64,000 nucleotides of DNA, taken from positions 56,181,128 through 56,245,127 of the forward strand of contig CM057481.1 in the NCBI GenBank assembly GCA_030035585.1, given 5' to 3'. Positions 22,890-34,107 of this stretch are shown here, one piece after another. Origin of the DNA: Dugong dugon (lineage: Eukaryota > Chordata > Mammalia > Sirenia > Dugongidae). The notes below the pieces were generated by a model, which was not told the origin of the DNA, made no database searches, and worked only from the letters and a program-made list of their open reading frames with translations. The position numbers and the translations under genes were made by a program. How positions within the stretch are numbered: position 1 is the stretch's first letter; each line of letters opens with the position of its first letter.

Positions 22890-23154
22890 TATATTTTTTA
22901 AACAAACTCCTATCTTTTATACACTAATTAAAGTGCCTAGTTCAGTACCTTGAAACTACAGATGCTCAATAAATAACAGAAATGATTAAGATCGGACAAG
23001 ATAGGCCGTGTCATGGGAGTTAGGAAAAAAAGTAGCTACTGTGTATTAAAATGAATTGGGCTTTCCTTATTGCTCCCCAAATCCCACCAAGCCTACCATA
23101 ATCTAGACCATCAACATTTCTCCCCTGGAATACTGCAATAATCTCCTAACTCAG

Positions 23155-23482
23155 AAGTTCTCAGCCTGAGTCCATGCGTAGATTCAGGGGGACCTTGAAC
23201 TTGGATCGGAAAAAAATGCATTTTTATTTTTATTAACCTCTAACTGAAATTCAGCATTTCCTTCAATTATGTGTATATGTAGCAAATCATAGCACTATAG
23301 GTGGAACCTGTGACTTGTCACCAATAGAAATAATAGAAATTTTCAGACATTACAGTTGCTGAAAATATCGTGAAATAGTGTTTGTGCTTATTATGTCTTT
23401 GAAATTTGTGCTCATCATGTCTTCGTAAAGAGACAAAATTATTCCTAAATGGAAATTTTGTTTTAATATTTTGCTGCTTTTT
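23155..23482. mobile_element. Possible hAT-type transposon fragment
   Basis: Starts 'agaagttctcagcctgagtc' and continues with 'taacctctaactgaaattca', 'tttccttcaattatgtg' and 'tgacttgtcaccaatagaaa'. I recall this text as a common eutherian Charlie-related repeat but cannot fix the family. It is cut on the right by the AfroSINE. Confidence 0.45.
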
Positions 23483-23645
23483 TGGAAACTCTGGTGGTGT
23501 ACTGGTTAAGAGCTACGGATGCTAACCAAAAGACCAGCAGTTCAAATCCACCAAGTGCCCTTGGAAACGCTATGGGGCAGTTCTACTCTGTTCTACAGGG
23601 TCGCTATGAGTCGGAATCGACTCGATGGCTACGGGTTTTTTTTTA
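23483..23645 (+). mobile_element. AfroSINE, short form
   Basis: Head 'ctctggtggtgtactggtta', B-box-like 'gcagttcaaatccacc', tail 'gctatgagtcggaatcgact' with an intact 'ctcgatggctacggg' end and T tract. One of the least diverged copies here. Confidence 0.92.
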
Positions 23646-23779
23646 AACTGCATTTTTATATAACTGTTTCCTTTGCAAACCTATGTATTTTATATGCACT
23701 TGAAAACATTTTTCTGAGGAGGGATCAGAGGCCAAAATGGCACACAACCATTTAAACCTTCATTCTCACTGGTTCTTAC

Positions 23780-24310
23780 TGCTTTCACCTGCACTCTCTG
23801 TAGTCATTCTCCATGCAACAACCCCAGTGATTCTTGTCAAAGATTACCTATGCCATGTCTCTCCGCGGCTCGTACCCTCCAATGGCTTCCCATCACTCCC
23901 CGTATGAAATGTAAAGCTGTTGCCATGGTCTATGTAGGACCTTACATGACCTGCCCCCACTTTCCCCATCTTTTTAGGTTCCTTCTGCTATGCCTCTCCT
24001 CGATTCACTGATCACTCCACTTGAGACATCCACACTGACCTCTTTACTATGGCTTTACACTTCCTCTTCTCTTTGGCCGAAAATCTTGTGCCCTGGAGAG
24101 GCTCATTTTTCCCTCTCTACTTCCTTCAGGTCTCTGCTTAAATGCCCTTTATCAGAGGGGACTTCCCTGGCAACCTTATCTAAAGTAGTACCCCAACCCC
24201 ACCACCCTAGTTTTCCTCAACATGCCGAATTTTTCTCGTTGTCTTTATCACCACTGACATTATTGTTGGTCTCCCCCAGTGGACAACAGCAGCTCAAGTC
24301 TCTGTCAAAA
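23780..24310 (+). mobile_element. L2 LINE 3' region
   Basis: Reads 'ttcttgtcaaagattacct', 'ggcttcccatcactcccc', 'catgacctgcccccac', 'cttccttcaggtctctgctt', 'ggggacttccctggcaacct' and 'atctaaagtagtacccc', the standard L2 3'UTR order. Confidence 0.75.
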
Positions 24311-24589
24311 TAATAAACAGGCAAATAATGTACAGGTAAGCGAACAAGTAAACCATGTACAGGTAAAACACAGCAATGGGATGGATGCCTGAAGGCCAAG
24401 TCAAGTCAAAGAACATCCAGAGCTACTCACTGCTTTTCCAAAGTCTCCTGTTCTCCTGCCATGAGTCAAATCCAGATGGCCTGTGTGGTTTAACAATAGG
24501 TCAGGTGATTTTACTTTATTCCTCCGAAAGAAGAGTTCTGGGAGATCTGACTACAATCAGCGTGTGGACTGGGAGAATGAGGCCTGAGG

Positions 24590-24745
24590 TTAGTGAACTG
24601 GGGCTAGCTACATAACCTCTGAGAGGCCTATGTTTCTCAGCTGTGAAATGGGGATAATAATACTCCCTAATCCTGGAGTGAAATGAGATGAGGCTGGTAA
24701 GAAATTTAGCCCACTACCTGGTGTGTGGCAAGGACAGTTGTTGTT
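24590..24745 (+). mobile_element. MIR SINE
   Basis: Core and 3' region: 'tttctcagctgtgaaatggg', 'gataataatactccctaatc', 'aatgagatgaggctgg' and 'ctacctggtgtgtggcaagg'. Confidence 0.65.
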
Positions 24746-24799
24746 GCTTTTATTGTTGTTTTCATTATGGAATTGAATTATCTGTCTACTCTGGCATAA

Positions 24800-25275
24800 G
24801 CCTTAGAACAGGACTTCCTAATCTGGGAACCCACAAAAGGCTTCACAGTGGGTTTGTGAGCCCCCTGAAATTAAATGCCAGGTACTTTTGGCCTGAGCAC
24901 ATCTAGGTTTTTCTGGAAAAGAGAGTCTGACAAACTCCTCTCCCTTCCCATCTCCTCCTCACCACCAGAGAGGTCCAGGATTGAGGTGAAGAAACAGGAG
25001 GGTTGTAAAGAATGACACTGTAAGGTATACACAAGCTGCTGGCTCAACATTGCAGATGATCATCAATTTAACTAAAACACTAGGGGAAAATATTTTTCTT
25101 CATTGGATCAATAGAATGAAATAGAATGCTAAGTACTCATGAACTTTAAAGCAAAAACACCAGAGTTCAAAGAAATTCCCTACCATAAAAGCTTAGGGTG
25201 ATGCTCTTATATTCCTAGAGGATAGAAGATTATTCACATCTGCTAATGGATGGTGGTGATGGATGCAATCTGAGA
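24800..25275. other. No secure feature
   Basis: The first 120 bp ('gggtttgtgagccccctgaa') may be a hAT-type fragment. The rest is apparent single-copy DNA. Confidence 0.4.
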
Positions 25276-25279
25276 AGCA

Positions 25280-25445
25280 ATAGCAATGCTTACATTTTGC
25301 TGTGCATCAAAATTCTCTGTGATATGATGTGTTAAAATGCCCAGAGATCCTGATTCAGTAGGTGAGAGGTGAGACCCAGACACAAGAATCTGCATTTGTA
25401 ACAAGCACTCTAAGGAATTCTGATACAGGTGGTCCTAAGCCCACT
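25280..25445. mobile_element. MER5-like hAT fragment
   Basis: Reads 'gtgcatcaaaattctctgtg', 'gttaaaatgcccagagatcc', 'tgattcagtaggtgagagg', 'gaatctgcatttgtaacaag' and 'gatacaggtggtcctaagc'. Confidence 0.65.
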
Positions 25446-25845
25446 CTAAAAAAGATTGGTGGAAAGGAAAGGGGTTAAAAAGCAGATCTCTCAGCATATC
25501 CCTGCCCAGCTCACCAGGGTCAGAAAGCATAAGGATTTAGGGCCAGCTCTGTAGGTAGCAACAAAGAAAAAGCATTTGTATGGATTGTCTTCTGTATCTA
25601 ATGTGTTGGAGACCTGTGCAGTGATAGGAGGCTGGTTGAGACTTGGAGATCCTTACCATCTCCACCTCAGAGACCCAGATCTTATATACTGCATTTTATG
25701 CAATTCATCCATAGTCTTTGTATCCTGAAAAATCTTTTGTTTTCTCCAGGAATCTACGGGTAAGTTCTGAGTTGTCTCCCATAATTCTGGATTTGGTACA
25801 AAAACCTAGTGTGCAAATGCTACCAAAGAAACAAAACGAAGTGTG

Positions 25846-26308
25846 TGTTATGGATTGAATTGTGTCCTCCCCAAAATATGATCAAGTCCCGACCCCTGTA
25901 CCTGTCAATGTGACCTTGTTTGGAAATTGGTTCTTTCTTTGAAGAAGTTAACTAACTAAGTTAGTTATCAGTTAATTAACAAGGTCATACTAGAGTAGGG
26001 TGGGTCCTAGTCCCTCTGAGTGGTGCCTTGCAAAAGAGGAGAATAGACACTGAGATAGAGTCACACAGAGGGAAGACACCATGTGAAGATTCATCTATGA
26101 GTCAAGGAACGTTAAAGATGGGGCCACCACCAGAAGCTGGGAGAGAGGCATGGAACAGTTCCTCTCTCAGTGCCCTTAGAAGAAATCAACATGGCCAATG
26201 CCCTGAATTTGGACTTCTATCCTCCAGAAATCTGAGATAATAAATTTCTGTTCTTTAAAGGCACCCACTTTGTGGTATTTTGTCATGGAAGTCTTGGGAA
26301 CTAAGACA
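25846..26308 (+). mobile_element. MaLR-type solo LTR, full length
   Basis: TGTTATGGATTGAATTGTGT start, CTAAGACA end, 463 bp. Contains 'gtgaccttgtttggaaattg', 'aagctgggagagaggca', 'atcctccagaaatctgagat' and 'aataaatttctgttc'. Flanks gtgtg (25,841-25,845) and ttgtg (26,309-26,313) match at 4 of 5. A local 'aactaactaagttagttatc' run near 25,948 is a near-palindromic duplication within the copy. Confidence 0.85.
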
Positions 26309-26329
26309 TTGTGGTATGTTAGATTATTA

Positions 26330-26726
26330 TTCAGCAAATAATCACTAGCTTTCATTTCTCTTGGACCCCATGAGAGCAGTGTATTTTCTAGTCCCATTGA
26401 CAATGGGCTTTACCAAATAATTTGCTTTGGCTAATGGAATGTGGATGGAAGTGACAGTGTGAGAATTACAAGCCTACACCTTAAGAATCTTTGCATGTTT
26501 GTACTCATCTCTCTGGGAGCTTCTGACTTCCACCAGAAGAAGAACATGACCCCAGTAGCTTCCTGGTCTGCAATCTGGGCCTCAGTGGACTTGAATTCAA
26601 CCCACAGCCTGAAGCAAGCACATCGGCTGATCTTCCAGCACTTGAACAAGAGATAATTGCTGATTACTGTGTGCCACTGAGACTCTGTGGCTGTTTGTTA
26701 TGCAGCAAAAGCTGACTAAATGCACC
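26330..26726 (+). mobile_element. Possible diverged MLT1-like LTR
   Basis: The 3' part 'gtgccactgagactctgtgg' and 'tgtttgttatgcagcaaaag', and the middle 'ttggctaatggaatgtggat', fit an old LTR of MaLR style, similar in plan to 12,560-12,955. Confidence 0.4.
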
Positions 26727-27478
26727 AAGTGTGAAGAACATAAATACTTACTCCCTTCCTGGCGAAATGAAAATCTTAAAGTTTGTCAAAGACACAGCAA
26801 CAGTAAGAGATGATTTTGTACCATGGAAGCCATTAGGGAGGCTGATTTTGGTCTCTGTGCCAGATACTTTACCCCAGAATTGGCCTGAGAACATTCATTC
26901 TACCTCATGACCCACATACAATGATATAACTGCCAATGTGAGGTGGGTAAGAAGTGATTTTAGCACTCCTTACTTGCTTACTAATCAATAAAATAACCAA
27001 CAATTTCAAGTGGTAAGATAAGACCTCTTCGGATAACTTGAAATTTTCCTTACAGAGAGGAGCTGGCTTTTAAAAATCGGATGAAATGTATCTTGCTACA
27101 CAACACTTTTCAGCTGAATATATACCAGCCTGGATTCAGCCAGAAAAAAGGAGTTATTAGTCAGATTAGGGAAGGTAATGGATGAGACCGTGAAAAATAG
27201 CTTTGCCATCAAGCAAACGGAAGGCAATATATAGGAATGGTGGAGGCACTCAGCAGTGGAATAAAATTACAGCCCTGCTCATTCACAACTCGGAGTCATT
27301 GCCCATGGACTGAATTAAATAAGACATTTACTCACTTTCCCAGCAGCTGGAATAAATAGCTGCTGCAGAGTCTGTGAGCTGAACGAAGGGACCAAATTTC
27401 AGTCAACTTTGTGACCCAATAGCTGGCATGAAGTCTGATTCTATGTATATGCTCAATAAGTGCTTGTAAAATGGTCAC
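26727..27478. other. Apparent single-copy DNA, candidate conserved block
   Basis: No repeat recognised. The stretch 27,040-27,400 has a non-repetitive, moderately AT-rich texture. No frame or motif suggests a gene. Confidence 0.4.
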
Positions 27479-27479
27479 A

Positions 27480-28290
27480 CAGGAGCTAGAGTGATCCTCT
27501 TAAAATGCAAGACAGATCATGTCACTCCTCTGCTCAAAACTTCCCAGTGTTTCCCATCTCACTCAGAGATAACACTTAAAGTCCTTTTGATGACTTTCAA
27601 AGCCCTACATGCTCCAACCTCATCTACTCTTAATATGTAACTCATGTACTCTCCCAATCCTCACAGTCCTCCCCATTTCTCAAACTAACCAGGCATGTTC
27701 CTGCCTCAGGTCCTTTGCACTTCCCAGTTCTTCTGCCTGTATTCTCTTCTCCTGTATATCTGCATGGTTTACTTCGCCACTTCCTCCAGGTCTGTACTTG
27801 GCCCTCCATGACCACCATATGTTAAACTGCAAATCCCACACTGACTTGCCAATACTTCCTGCCTCCACTCACTGATTTTTTGTTGTTGTTGTTGTTTTGT
27901 TCTTTGCTCTTATTGTAGGTGCTGTCGAGTTGATTTTCAACTCATAGCAACCTCATGTGACAGACTAGAACTGCCTCGTAGTGTTTCTAGGCTGTAAGCT
28001 TTATGGGATCAGATGGTTAGGTCTTTCTTCCGTGGAGCTGCTGAGTGGGTCTGAACTGCTAACTTTTCAGTTAGCAGCCGAGCGCTTAACCACTGTGCCA
28101 CCAAGGCTCCATTCTTTGCTTTTACCATGATCTAAGTATGGACACTGATGTATTTATCTCTCTTCCTAGCTAGCCTGTAAGCTCTTCCACAGGAAGGGAC
28201 TTTTATCTTTTTTGTTTCCTGGGGTATTCTAAAACAGCGTCTGGCAGGGAGTAGTCACACCATAAAGATTTGTTAAGTGAATGAAAGAGT
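27480..28290 (+). mobile_element. L2 LINE 3' end split by an AfroSINE
   Basis: Left part: 'gcaagacagatcatgtcact', 'aagccctacatgctccaacc' and 'ctcaggtcctttgcacttcc'. Right part from 28,126: 'ctagcctgtaagctcttcca', 'cagcgtctggcagggagtag' and 'gttaagtgaatgaaagag'. The break is the SINE at 27,878-28,111. Confidence 0.8.
27878..28111 (-). mobile_element. AfroSINE long form, antisense
   Basis: Begins with a ttg microsatellite, then 'gtgctgtcgagttgattttc', 'agactagaactgcctcgtag' and the head complement 'gttagcagccgagcgcttaa' to 'ccaaggctcc'. A 14-bp match, ttctttgctcttat (27,900-27,913) against ttctttgcttttac (28,112-28,125), could be the TSD. If so, the ttg tract lies outside the insertion. Confidence 0.85.
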
Positions 28291-28839
28291 GGCCATTTGT
28301 GCCACACACTGGGTGAGCCACTGAATAAAGAAATGCGCCTTGACAATGAATGCCGTTGCCCCAGCTTGGGACCAGGACTGTTTCTGCAAAACTCACCCTA
28401 AAGGAACGCCAGGCTTGAGACAGGTAGAAGGTGTGTGGGAGATAATTCTTCAAGTTGTTTGCAATTATTTAACCTTGACAGCTGGAATAACAAACCAACA
28501 TGGTGCTAATGTAGAGTGTAGAGGTAGCCGGAGCGGGTGTGTTCCAGCTCAATAGTACAAATCAGTCTATAACTCTGAGCTGATTAATAGGAAATAGCCA
28601 GATGAACGTTGTGATTTATCAGACTTGTCTCCCTAATTCAGATGAAATATTTGGCTTGTTAGTTTTTCCCTCTCTGCTGCCTGGGTCTTAGGAAGAAAAC
28701 AATCCATTGAGGGTTAAGCTTCCCAGTTTCCCTTGGGGGAGGGATTGTGTAAAGCTAGCTCTTCTCTTGCATAAAGAAGTAGGGAGAGACACTCTAATAG
28801 TTCTGAGCTCTGGAACAGACTGTGACTGCATCTTTGCCA
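28291..28839. other. No recognised feature
   Basis: Apparent single-copy DNA. The part 28,560-28,660 is AT-rich and evenly non-repetitive. Confidence 0.45.
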
Positions 28840-29081
28840 TTATAAACAGGGCTCCCAACCGGTTTGTTCTGGTTCAAACCCCTGCTGAGAATTTGCATTT
28901 CTAACAAGTTCCCAGGAACTTACATTTAGGAACTTACACATACTTTCCAGGAACTTATACATAAGAATCACTTGGTGATCTTGTTAAAATGTAGATTTTG
29001 ATTCAGTATATCTGGGATGGAAATGTAAATTCTCAGCAGGGGTTCAAACCAGAATGAACTAGTTGGAAGCTCTGTAGTAAA
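28840..29081. repeat. Long inverted repeat with MER5-like interior
   Basis: Left arm about 28,840-28,900 and right arm about 29,021-29,081 are reverse complements over about 60 bp with roughly 80-85% identity by eye. The inner 20 bp ('cccctgctgagaattt' and its complement) are almost perfect. The spacer of about 120 bp holds three 'aggaacttaya' direct repeats and MER5-like text ('ttgttaaaatgtagatttt'). The transcript could fold into a long hairpin. Confidence 0.8.
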
Positions 29082-29084
29082 CAG

Positions 29085-29555
29085 TCATAAGGGTAGGGAC
29101 CTAAGAACAAATGTTACCCCTCTGGCTCTCCCCAGGATGGAAAAGATGGACACTCAAGTCAATGGTTCAGAAAGGGCCTTTAACTAGCATTCTCCACAAG
29201 TCAAATCAATCCCAAGGGAAAGGAATCCGGGACCCTAGTCTACCTTGAATATGTTCTATCTTGGGGTCAGGGATGGGACAAGAGAGAAGGGGGCTGAAAT
29301 ATAGGTTTCATTTTAATCTTTTCCTGTTATACAAACATCCCTCAAATAGACTTTCTTGACCACTGGGGTTAAAGAATGCTTAAATCTAGTAAACCAAATG
29401 GGTAGGCTAAAGAGAACTCAAATACATTGCAATCCAAAGTGATTTTGAAATAATCCAAGTGAGGGTGTAGAAAATGATTAGGGTTGCAGTATATAAAGGG
29501 AAAATCCCAACTAATCAAATTTCGGAGCATAGATGGCGGTTGTTCCGAAACACAG
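29085..29555. other. No recognised feature
   Basis: Apparent single-copy sequence. Confidence 0.45.
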
Positions 29556-29559
29556 GAAG

Positions 29560-29870
29560 TGACGAAGCTTATATTTATTGAATATTGCCAGTGTGTGGTT
29601 GGGGTACATTATGTACATTATCTAATATAACTCTCATCACAACCTCATTAAGCAGGTAATATCATCCCTGATTTATTGATAAGCATCAGAAAGTTTATAT
29701 AACTTGATTAAGGTTTTATAATCTTATTTTTTACTAATCAGGAACAGTTTCAGAGAAGTTAAGTAATCTGTACAAATTTGAACAGTTGGAACTGGCAGAG
29801 GCATTATTTGAACCTGGGTACTTCTGTTCCCATGTCTTCGTACTAGACCCTAGTACCTCACTGTCAGCAT
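29560..29870 (-). mobile_element. MIR SINE(s), antisense
   Basis: 'atatttattgaatattgcca', 'cattatctaatataactctc' and 'aagcaggtaatatcatccct', then a second 3' core 'cagagaagttaagtaatctg' and 'ttatttgaacctgggtactt'. The doubled core suggests two copies or an internal insertion. Confidence 0.65.
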
Positions 29871-30054
29871 AAGACTTTTGAATTGATAGCTCCTCAAAGA
29901 CACACAATATTTCATAGAAAATAGCCCACTGTAAAACTCATTCATCAAAAATGCCATCAGTGAAAAGCTCAAAGGTTTCAAGAAGTGTTCTGGATAAATT
30001 TAACTCTTATCCACATCTTTGATTATGTATTATATTTTATTTGACTCCCCAGCT

Positions 30055-30330
30055 GAATACTATTTCTCACATGGCTTCTCATCTCCACACCTTTGTATAG
30101 ACACTGTTCTCTCACGTGGGATGCTCCCCAACCTTCCACTCCTGGATCCAAACGCCATGCATTTTCCAAAACCCAGATCAAATGCCTTCTTCCTTTGAAG
30201 CCATTCTATATTTACTCAGGAACGTAGGTTTTTCACTTTATACACCACATTGGGAGCAAAATTTATTTCTGATTTATCAGTATGTTCCAGATGCATAGTA
30301 GACATTCAGAAAATGGCTATAAAATGAATA
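30055..30330 (+). mobile_element. L2 LINE 3' fragment
   Basis: 'tctcacgtgggatgctcccc', 'aacccagatcaaatgccttc' and 'ttgaagccattctatattta' follow the L2 3'UTR, ending near 'catagtagacattcag'. Confidence 0.6.
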
Positions 30331-30519
30331 TATTAAAATAGATCACAGCACTATACTGTCACATCAAGGGAAGTCAGGACTGTTTTTGAGGACATCACTA
30401 AGTATCGCAGATCAGCAACTTGGGGAATAGACATGCCTATTAGGAAGCTGGCCATGACCTCATCCGTTCTGACAATATCTGTGCATGCTCTTCTAAAAAC
30501 CCTCTCACTATAAATGTTG

Positions 30520-30800
30520 TAGAGGTTGTAGAGAGACTGAAACACTTATGCACTGCTGGTGGGAATGTAAAATGGAACAACCACTTTGGAAATCAATTTG
30601 GCACTTCCTTAAAACGCTAGAAATAGAAGTACCATACGATCCAGCAATCCTACTCCTTGGAATATATCCTAGAGAAATAAGAGCCATCACACGAATAGAT
30701 ATATGTACACCCGTGTTCGTTGCAGCACTGTTCATGATAGCAAAAAGATGGAAACAACCTGGGTGCCCATCAACAAACGAATAGATAAACAAATTATGGT
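30520..30800 (+). pseudogene. L1 ORF2 C-terminal remnant
   Basis: The frame from 30,548 reads through L1 ORF2 C-terminal text with 'PYDPAILLLGIYP', 'TPVFVAALFMIAKRWKQPG' and 'CPSTNE'. It then meets a stop at 30,782, before the usual 'MEYYSAIK'-type block, whose equivalent is out of phase. The RT and endonuclease domains are absent because the copy is 5'-truncated. Confidence 0.85.
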
Positions 30801-31712
30801 ACATACACACAACGGAATACCATGCAATGATAAAGAACAATGATGAATCCGAGAAACATCTCACAATATGGATGAAACTGGATGGCATTATGCTGAGTGA
30901 AATTAGTCAGTCGCAGAAGGACGAATATTGTATGAGACCACTATCATAAGAACTCAAGAAAAGGTTTAAACACAGAAGAAAACATTCTTTGATGGTTACG
31001 AGGGTGGGGAAGGAGGGAGAGGGGAATTCACTAACTAGATAGTAGACAAGAATCATCTTAGGTAAAGGGAAGGACACCACACTCTACAAGGAAAGTCAGC
31101 ACAACTGGACTCAACCAAAAGCTAAGAAGTTTCCTGAATACAACCAAACACTTTGAGGGACAAAGTAGCAGGGGCTGGGGTTTGAGGACCATGGTTTCAG
31201 GGGACATCTAAGTTAACTGGTATAACAAAGTTTATTAAGAAAATGTTCTGCAAACCACTTCGGTTAGTGGTGTCTGTGGTCTTAAAAGCTTGTGAGCAGC
31301 CATCTAAGACACATCAATTGGTCCCAACCCACCTGGAGCAAAGGAGAATGAAGAACACCAAAGACACAAGGAAAGTATTAGCCCAAGGGACAAAAAGGCC
31401 ACATAAACCAGAGACTCCATCAGCCTGAGACTAGAAGAATTAGATGGTGCCTGGCTACCACCAACGACCGCCCTGACGGGGAACACAACAGAGAGTCCAC
31501 GATGGAGCAGTAGAAAAGTGTAGAGCAGAACTCAAATTCATGTAAAAAGACCAGATATAATGGTCTAACTGAGACTGGAGGTACCCTCAAAGCCACGGCC
31601 CCTGGATGCTCTGTTAACCCAGAACCAAAACGATTCCTGAAGCCCACTCTTCAGACAAAGATTAGACTGGATTATAAAGCATAAAATAATACTTGCAAAG
31701 AGTGTGCTTCTT

Positions 31713-32698
31713 GAAAACACTCTTTGATGGTTACGAGGGTAGGGAGAGAGGGTGAGGATTATTCACTAACTAGATAGTAGACAAGAATTATCTTAGGTGA
31801 AGGGAAAGACAGCACACACTACAGGGGAAGTCAGCACAACAGGATTAAACCAAAGCTAAGAAGTTTCCTGAATACAATCAAACACTTCGAGGGACAGAGT
31901 AGCAGGGCTGGGGGTTTGAGGACCATGCTTTCAGGGGACATCTAGGTCAATTGGCATAACAAAGTTTATTAAGAAAATATTCTGCATCCTACTTTGGTGA
32001 GTGGCGTCTGGGGTCTTAAAATCTAGCAAGCAGTCATCCAAGATGTGTCAATTTGTCCCAACCACCTGGAGTAAAGGAGAATGAAGAACACCAAAGACAC
32101 AATGAAAGGAGCCCAAGAGACAGAAAGGGCCACATAGACCAGGGACTTCATCAGCCTGAGACCAGAAGAACTGAATGGTGCTCGGCTACCACCAACGACC
32201 GCCCTGACAGAGAACACAACAGAGAGTCCCTGACGGAGTGGGGAAGGGTAGGATGCAGAACTCAAATTCTAGTAAAAAGACCAGACTTAATGGTCTGACT
32301 GAGACTGGAGGAACCCCAAAAAGCATGGCTCCTGGACTGTCTGTCAACCTAGAACTAAAACAATTCCCAAGGCCCACTATTCAGACACAGATTGGACTGG
32401 ACTGTGGGACATAAAACTATACTTGTGAAAAGTGTGCTTCTTAGCTCAAGTAGATACATGAGACTAAATGGGCAGCTTCTGTCCAGAGGTGAGATGTGAA
32501 GACAGAGAGGGTTAGGAGCTGGCTGAATGGACACGGGAAATCAGGGGTGGAAAGGAGGAGTGTGCTGTCACAGTATGGGGAGAGAAATTAAGGTCACATA
32601 ACAAAGTATGTATACATTTTTGTATGAGAGAATAACTTGAATTGTAAACTTTCACTTAAACTACAACAATAAAAAAAATAAAAAAAAAAGAAAAAGAT
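31713..32698 (+). mobile_element. L1 3' end (inner) inserted in same-family L1
   Basis: A 5'-truncated 3'UTR copy of about 986 bp, from 'ctttgatggttacgaggg' to an A-rich tail at about 32,670-32,695. It repeats the outer copy's 31,000-31,708 text and adds the true 3' end. A 10-bp TSD tgtgcttctt (31,703-31,712 and 32,699-32,708) shows an insertion, not a tandem duplication. Confidence 0.88.
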
Positions 32699-32935
32699 TG
32701 TGCTTCTTAGTTCAAGCAGATACACGAGGCCAAATGGGTGGCTCCTGTCCGGAGGCAGGATGAAAAGGCCGGAAGGGACAGGAGCTGGTTGGATGGACAT
32801 GGGATACCTGGGGTGGAAGGAGGGAGTGTGCTGTCACATAACAATGTGTGTATAAATTTTTGTATGAGAAATTAACTTGAGCTGTAAACATTCACCTAAA
32901 GAACAATTAAAAAAAAAAAGGAAAAAAAAGATATT

Positions 32936-33254
32936 TTTGAAAATGTTAAAAATCAAAAATTTGAATGCTCTTTGAATTTTCTAGTCCAAAATACAGTATG
33001 AATTTTAGACTTACATTGAAGAATTATTTTCAAGAACATTAAAAAAAGCTGTCACTTATTATTAAAAGGGTATAGGTAAAATATAGAAGATAATGTACAA
33101 AGCTGGAATTTTTTACCCATTGCAAAGCATCACATGTATTGAGCAGTATTTGGGCTACCATGGTCCACACTGACATGTGATCTAGAATTCAGAGAACTAC
33201 TCTTGTCCTAGAAACGCATGAGACCATTTTGTGGGAGGGAAATAACACAAGGCA
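32936..33254. other. No recognised feature
   Basis: AT-rich apparent single-copy DNA. Confidence 0.45.
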
Positions 33255-33450
33255 TAGGGTTAGGAGACCTAGGTTACAGTCCCAGACATGCTACTCTGGA
33301 CAAGTCACTTACCCTCACTAAGCTGAGGCTTCTTCACCCGTAAGCAAAATCAATGCTACTTTTCTCTGTCTACTTCAGAGGGCATTTTTGACAATCATAT
33401 AAAAACAGATATGTCTAACAACTATATAAGCACAGTTTCTCTTAGCTCTG
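33255..33450 (+). mobile_element. MIR SINE
   Basis: 'ggttaggagacctaggttac', 'ctactctggacaagtcactt', 'ctaagctgaggcttcttcac' and 'cttcagagggcatttttgac' follow MIR. Confidence 0.7.
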
Positions 33451-33931
33451 TTAAGTAACCAAGACCATCCTGATCTCATAATCCCTAGCCAAACAGCTGG
33501 GACTGTGAGGTGAGAGGATATTTAAGTCTATCACAATTAAGATTTCTTTTGAATAAGTCATTATTTTATCTCTGAAGTTGCCTATGTACTGGCAATATTA
33601 TGATATTAAAATTCACAAAAGTTACTCTCATTCCTCCTTTTTTTTAGGGTTTAAATATCTCACAGGTGAGTTGAGAGGAAAAACATTTCCATGTTCAAAG
33701 TGCTTACTGCTCCTCAGGGCTCCAAGTCAGCATTGAAGACTATGTCCCAGAAACCCTAATAGAAAGTGAGAGGATGCTAATTAGGATAATAGGAATTTAT
33801 GCATCTGAGTGGAAAGATCCTTGGGAGCAGGGATGCTTTCTGGTGCAGCTCCTCACTCTGGTGGAGATGGAAAAACACATTGGGAAAGCAGTAAAAGTTT
33901 GCTCACTATGAAGATGTATTTAGAAGGCCCT
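33451..33931. other. No recognised feature
   Basis: Apparent single-copy DNA upstream of the SINE pair. Confidence 0.45.
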
Positions 33932-33943
33932 ATTTTTCCCTCT

Positions 33944-34090
33944 GGGGCCTGGTGGCATAGTAGCTAAGTGCTTGGCCGCTAACCAAAAGGTCAGCAGTTC
34001 GAATCCACCAGCCACTCCTGGAAACCCTATGGGGCAGTTCTACTGTCCTATAGGGTGGCTACAAGTCAGAATTGACTTGATGGCAACGGG
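33944..34090 (+). mobile_element. AfroSINE, first of a tandem pair
   Basis: Short form: 'ggggcctggtggcatagtag', 'ggtcagcagttcgaatccac' and 'gctacaagtcagaattgact', ending 'ggcaacggg' and T tract. The target motif atttttccctct (33,932-33,943) precedes it, and a T/C-rich version (34,091-34,107) follows. Confidence 0.9.
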
Positions 34091-34107
34091 TTTTTTTCCC
34101 CCCCTCT

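Larger units (their letters stand above)
30510..32935 (+). mobile_element. L1 3' portion (outer), split by another L1
   Basis: Outer element: the ORF2 end (30,510-about 30,800) and a long 3'UTR to 31,712, resuming at 32,709 ('agttcaagcagatacacgag') and ending in an A-rich tail near 32,920. The insertion at 31,713-32,698 is a second L1 of the same 3'UTR family. Taken without it, the outer 3'UTR reads in one piece. Confidence 0.88.

Noticed and set aside
24320-24366. Tandem repeat of 'atgtacaggtaa' with a 30-bp period
   Set aside because: Only two copies with a differing spacer; too little to call a feature.
30548-30784. 78-codon plus-strand frame as a gene
   Set aside because: It is the decayed C-terminal end of L1 ORF2.
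31000-32440. Tandem segmental duplication
   Set aside because: The TSD and A-tail show a nested L1 insertion.
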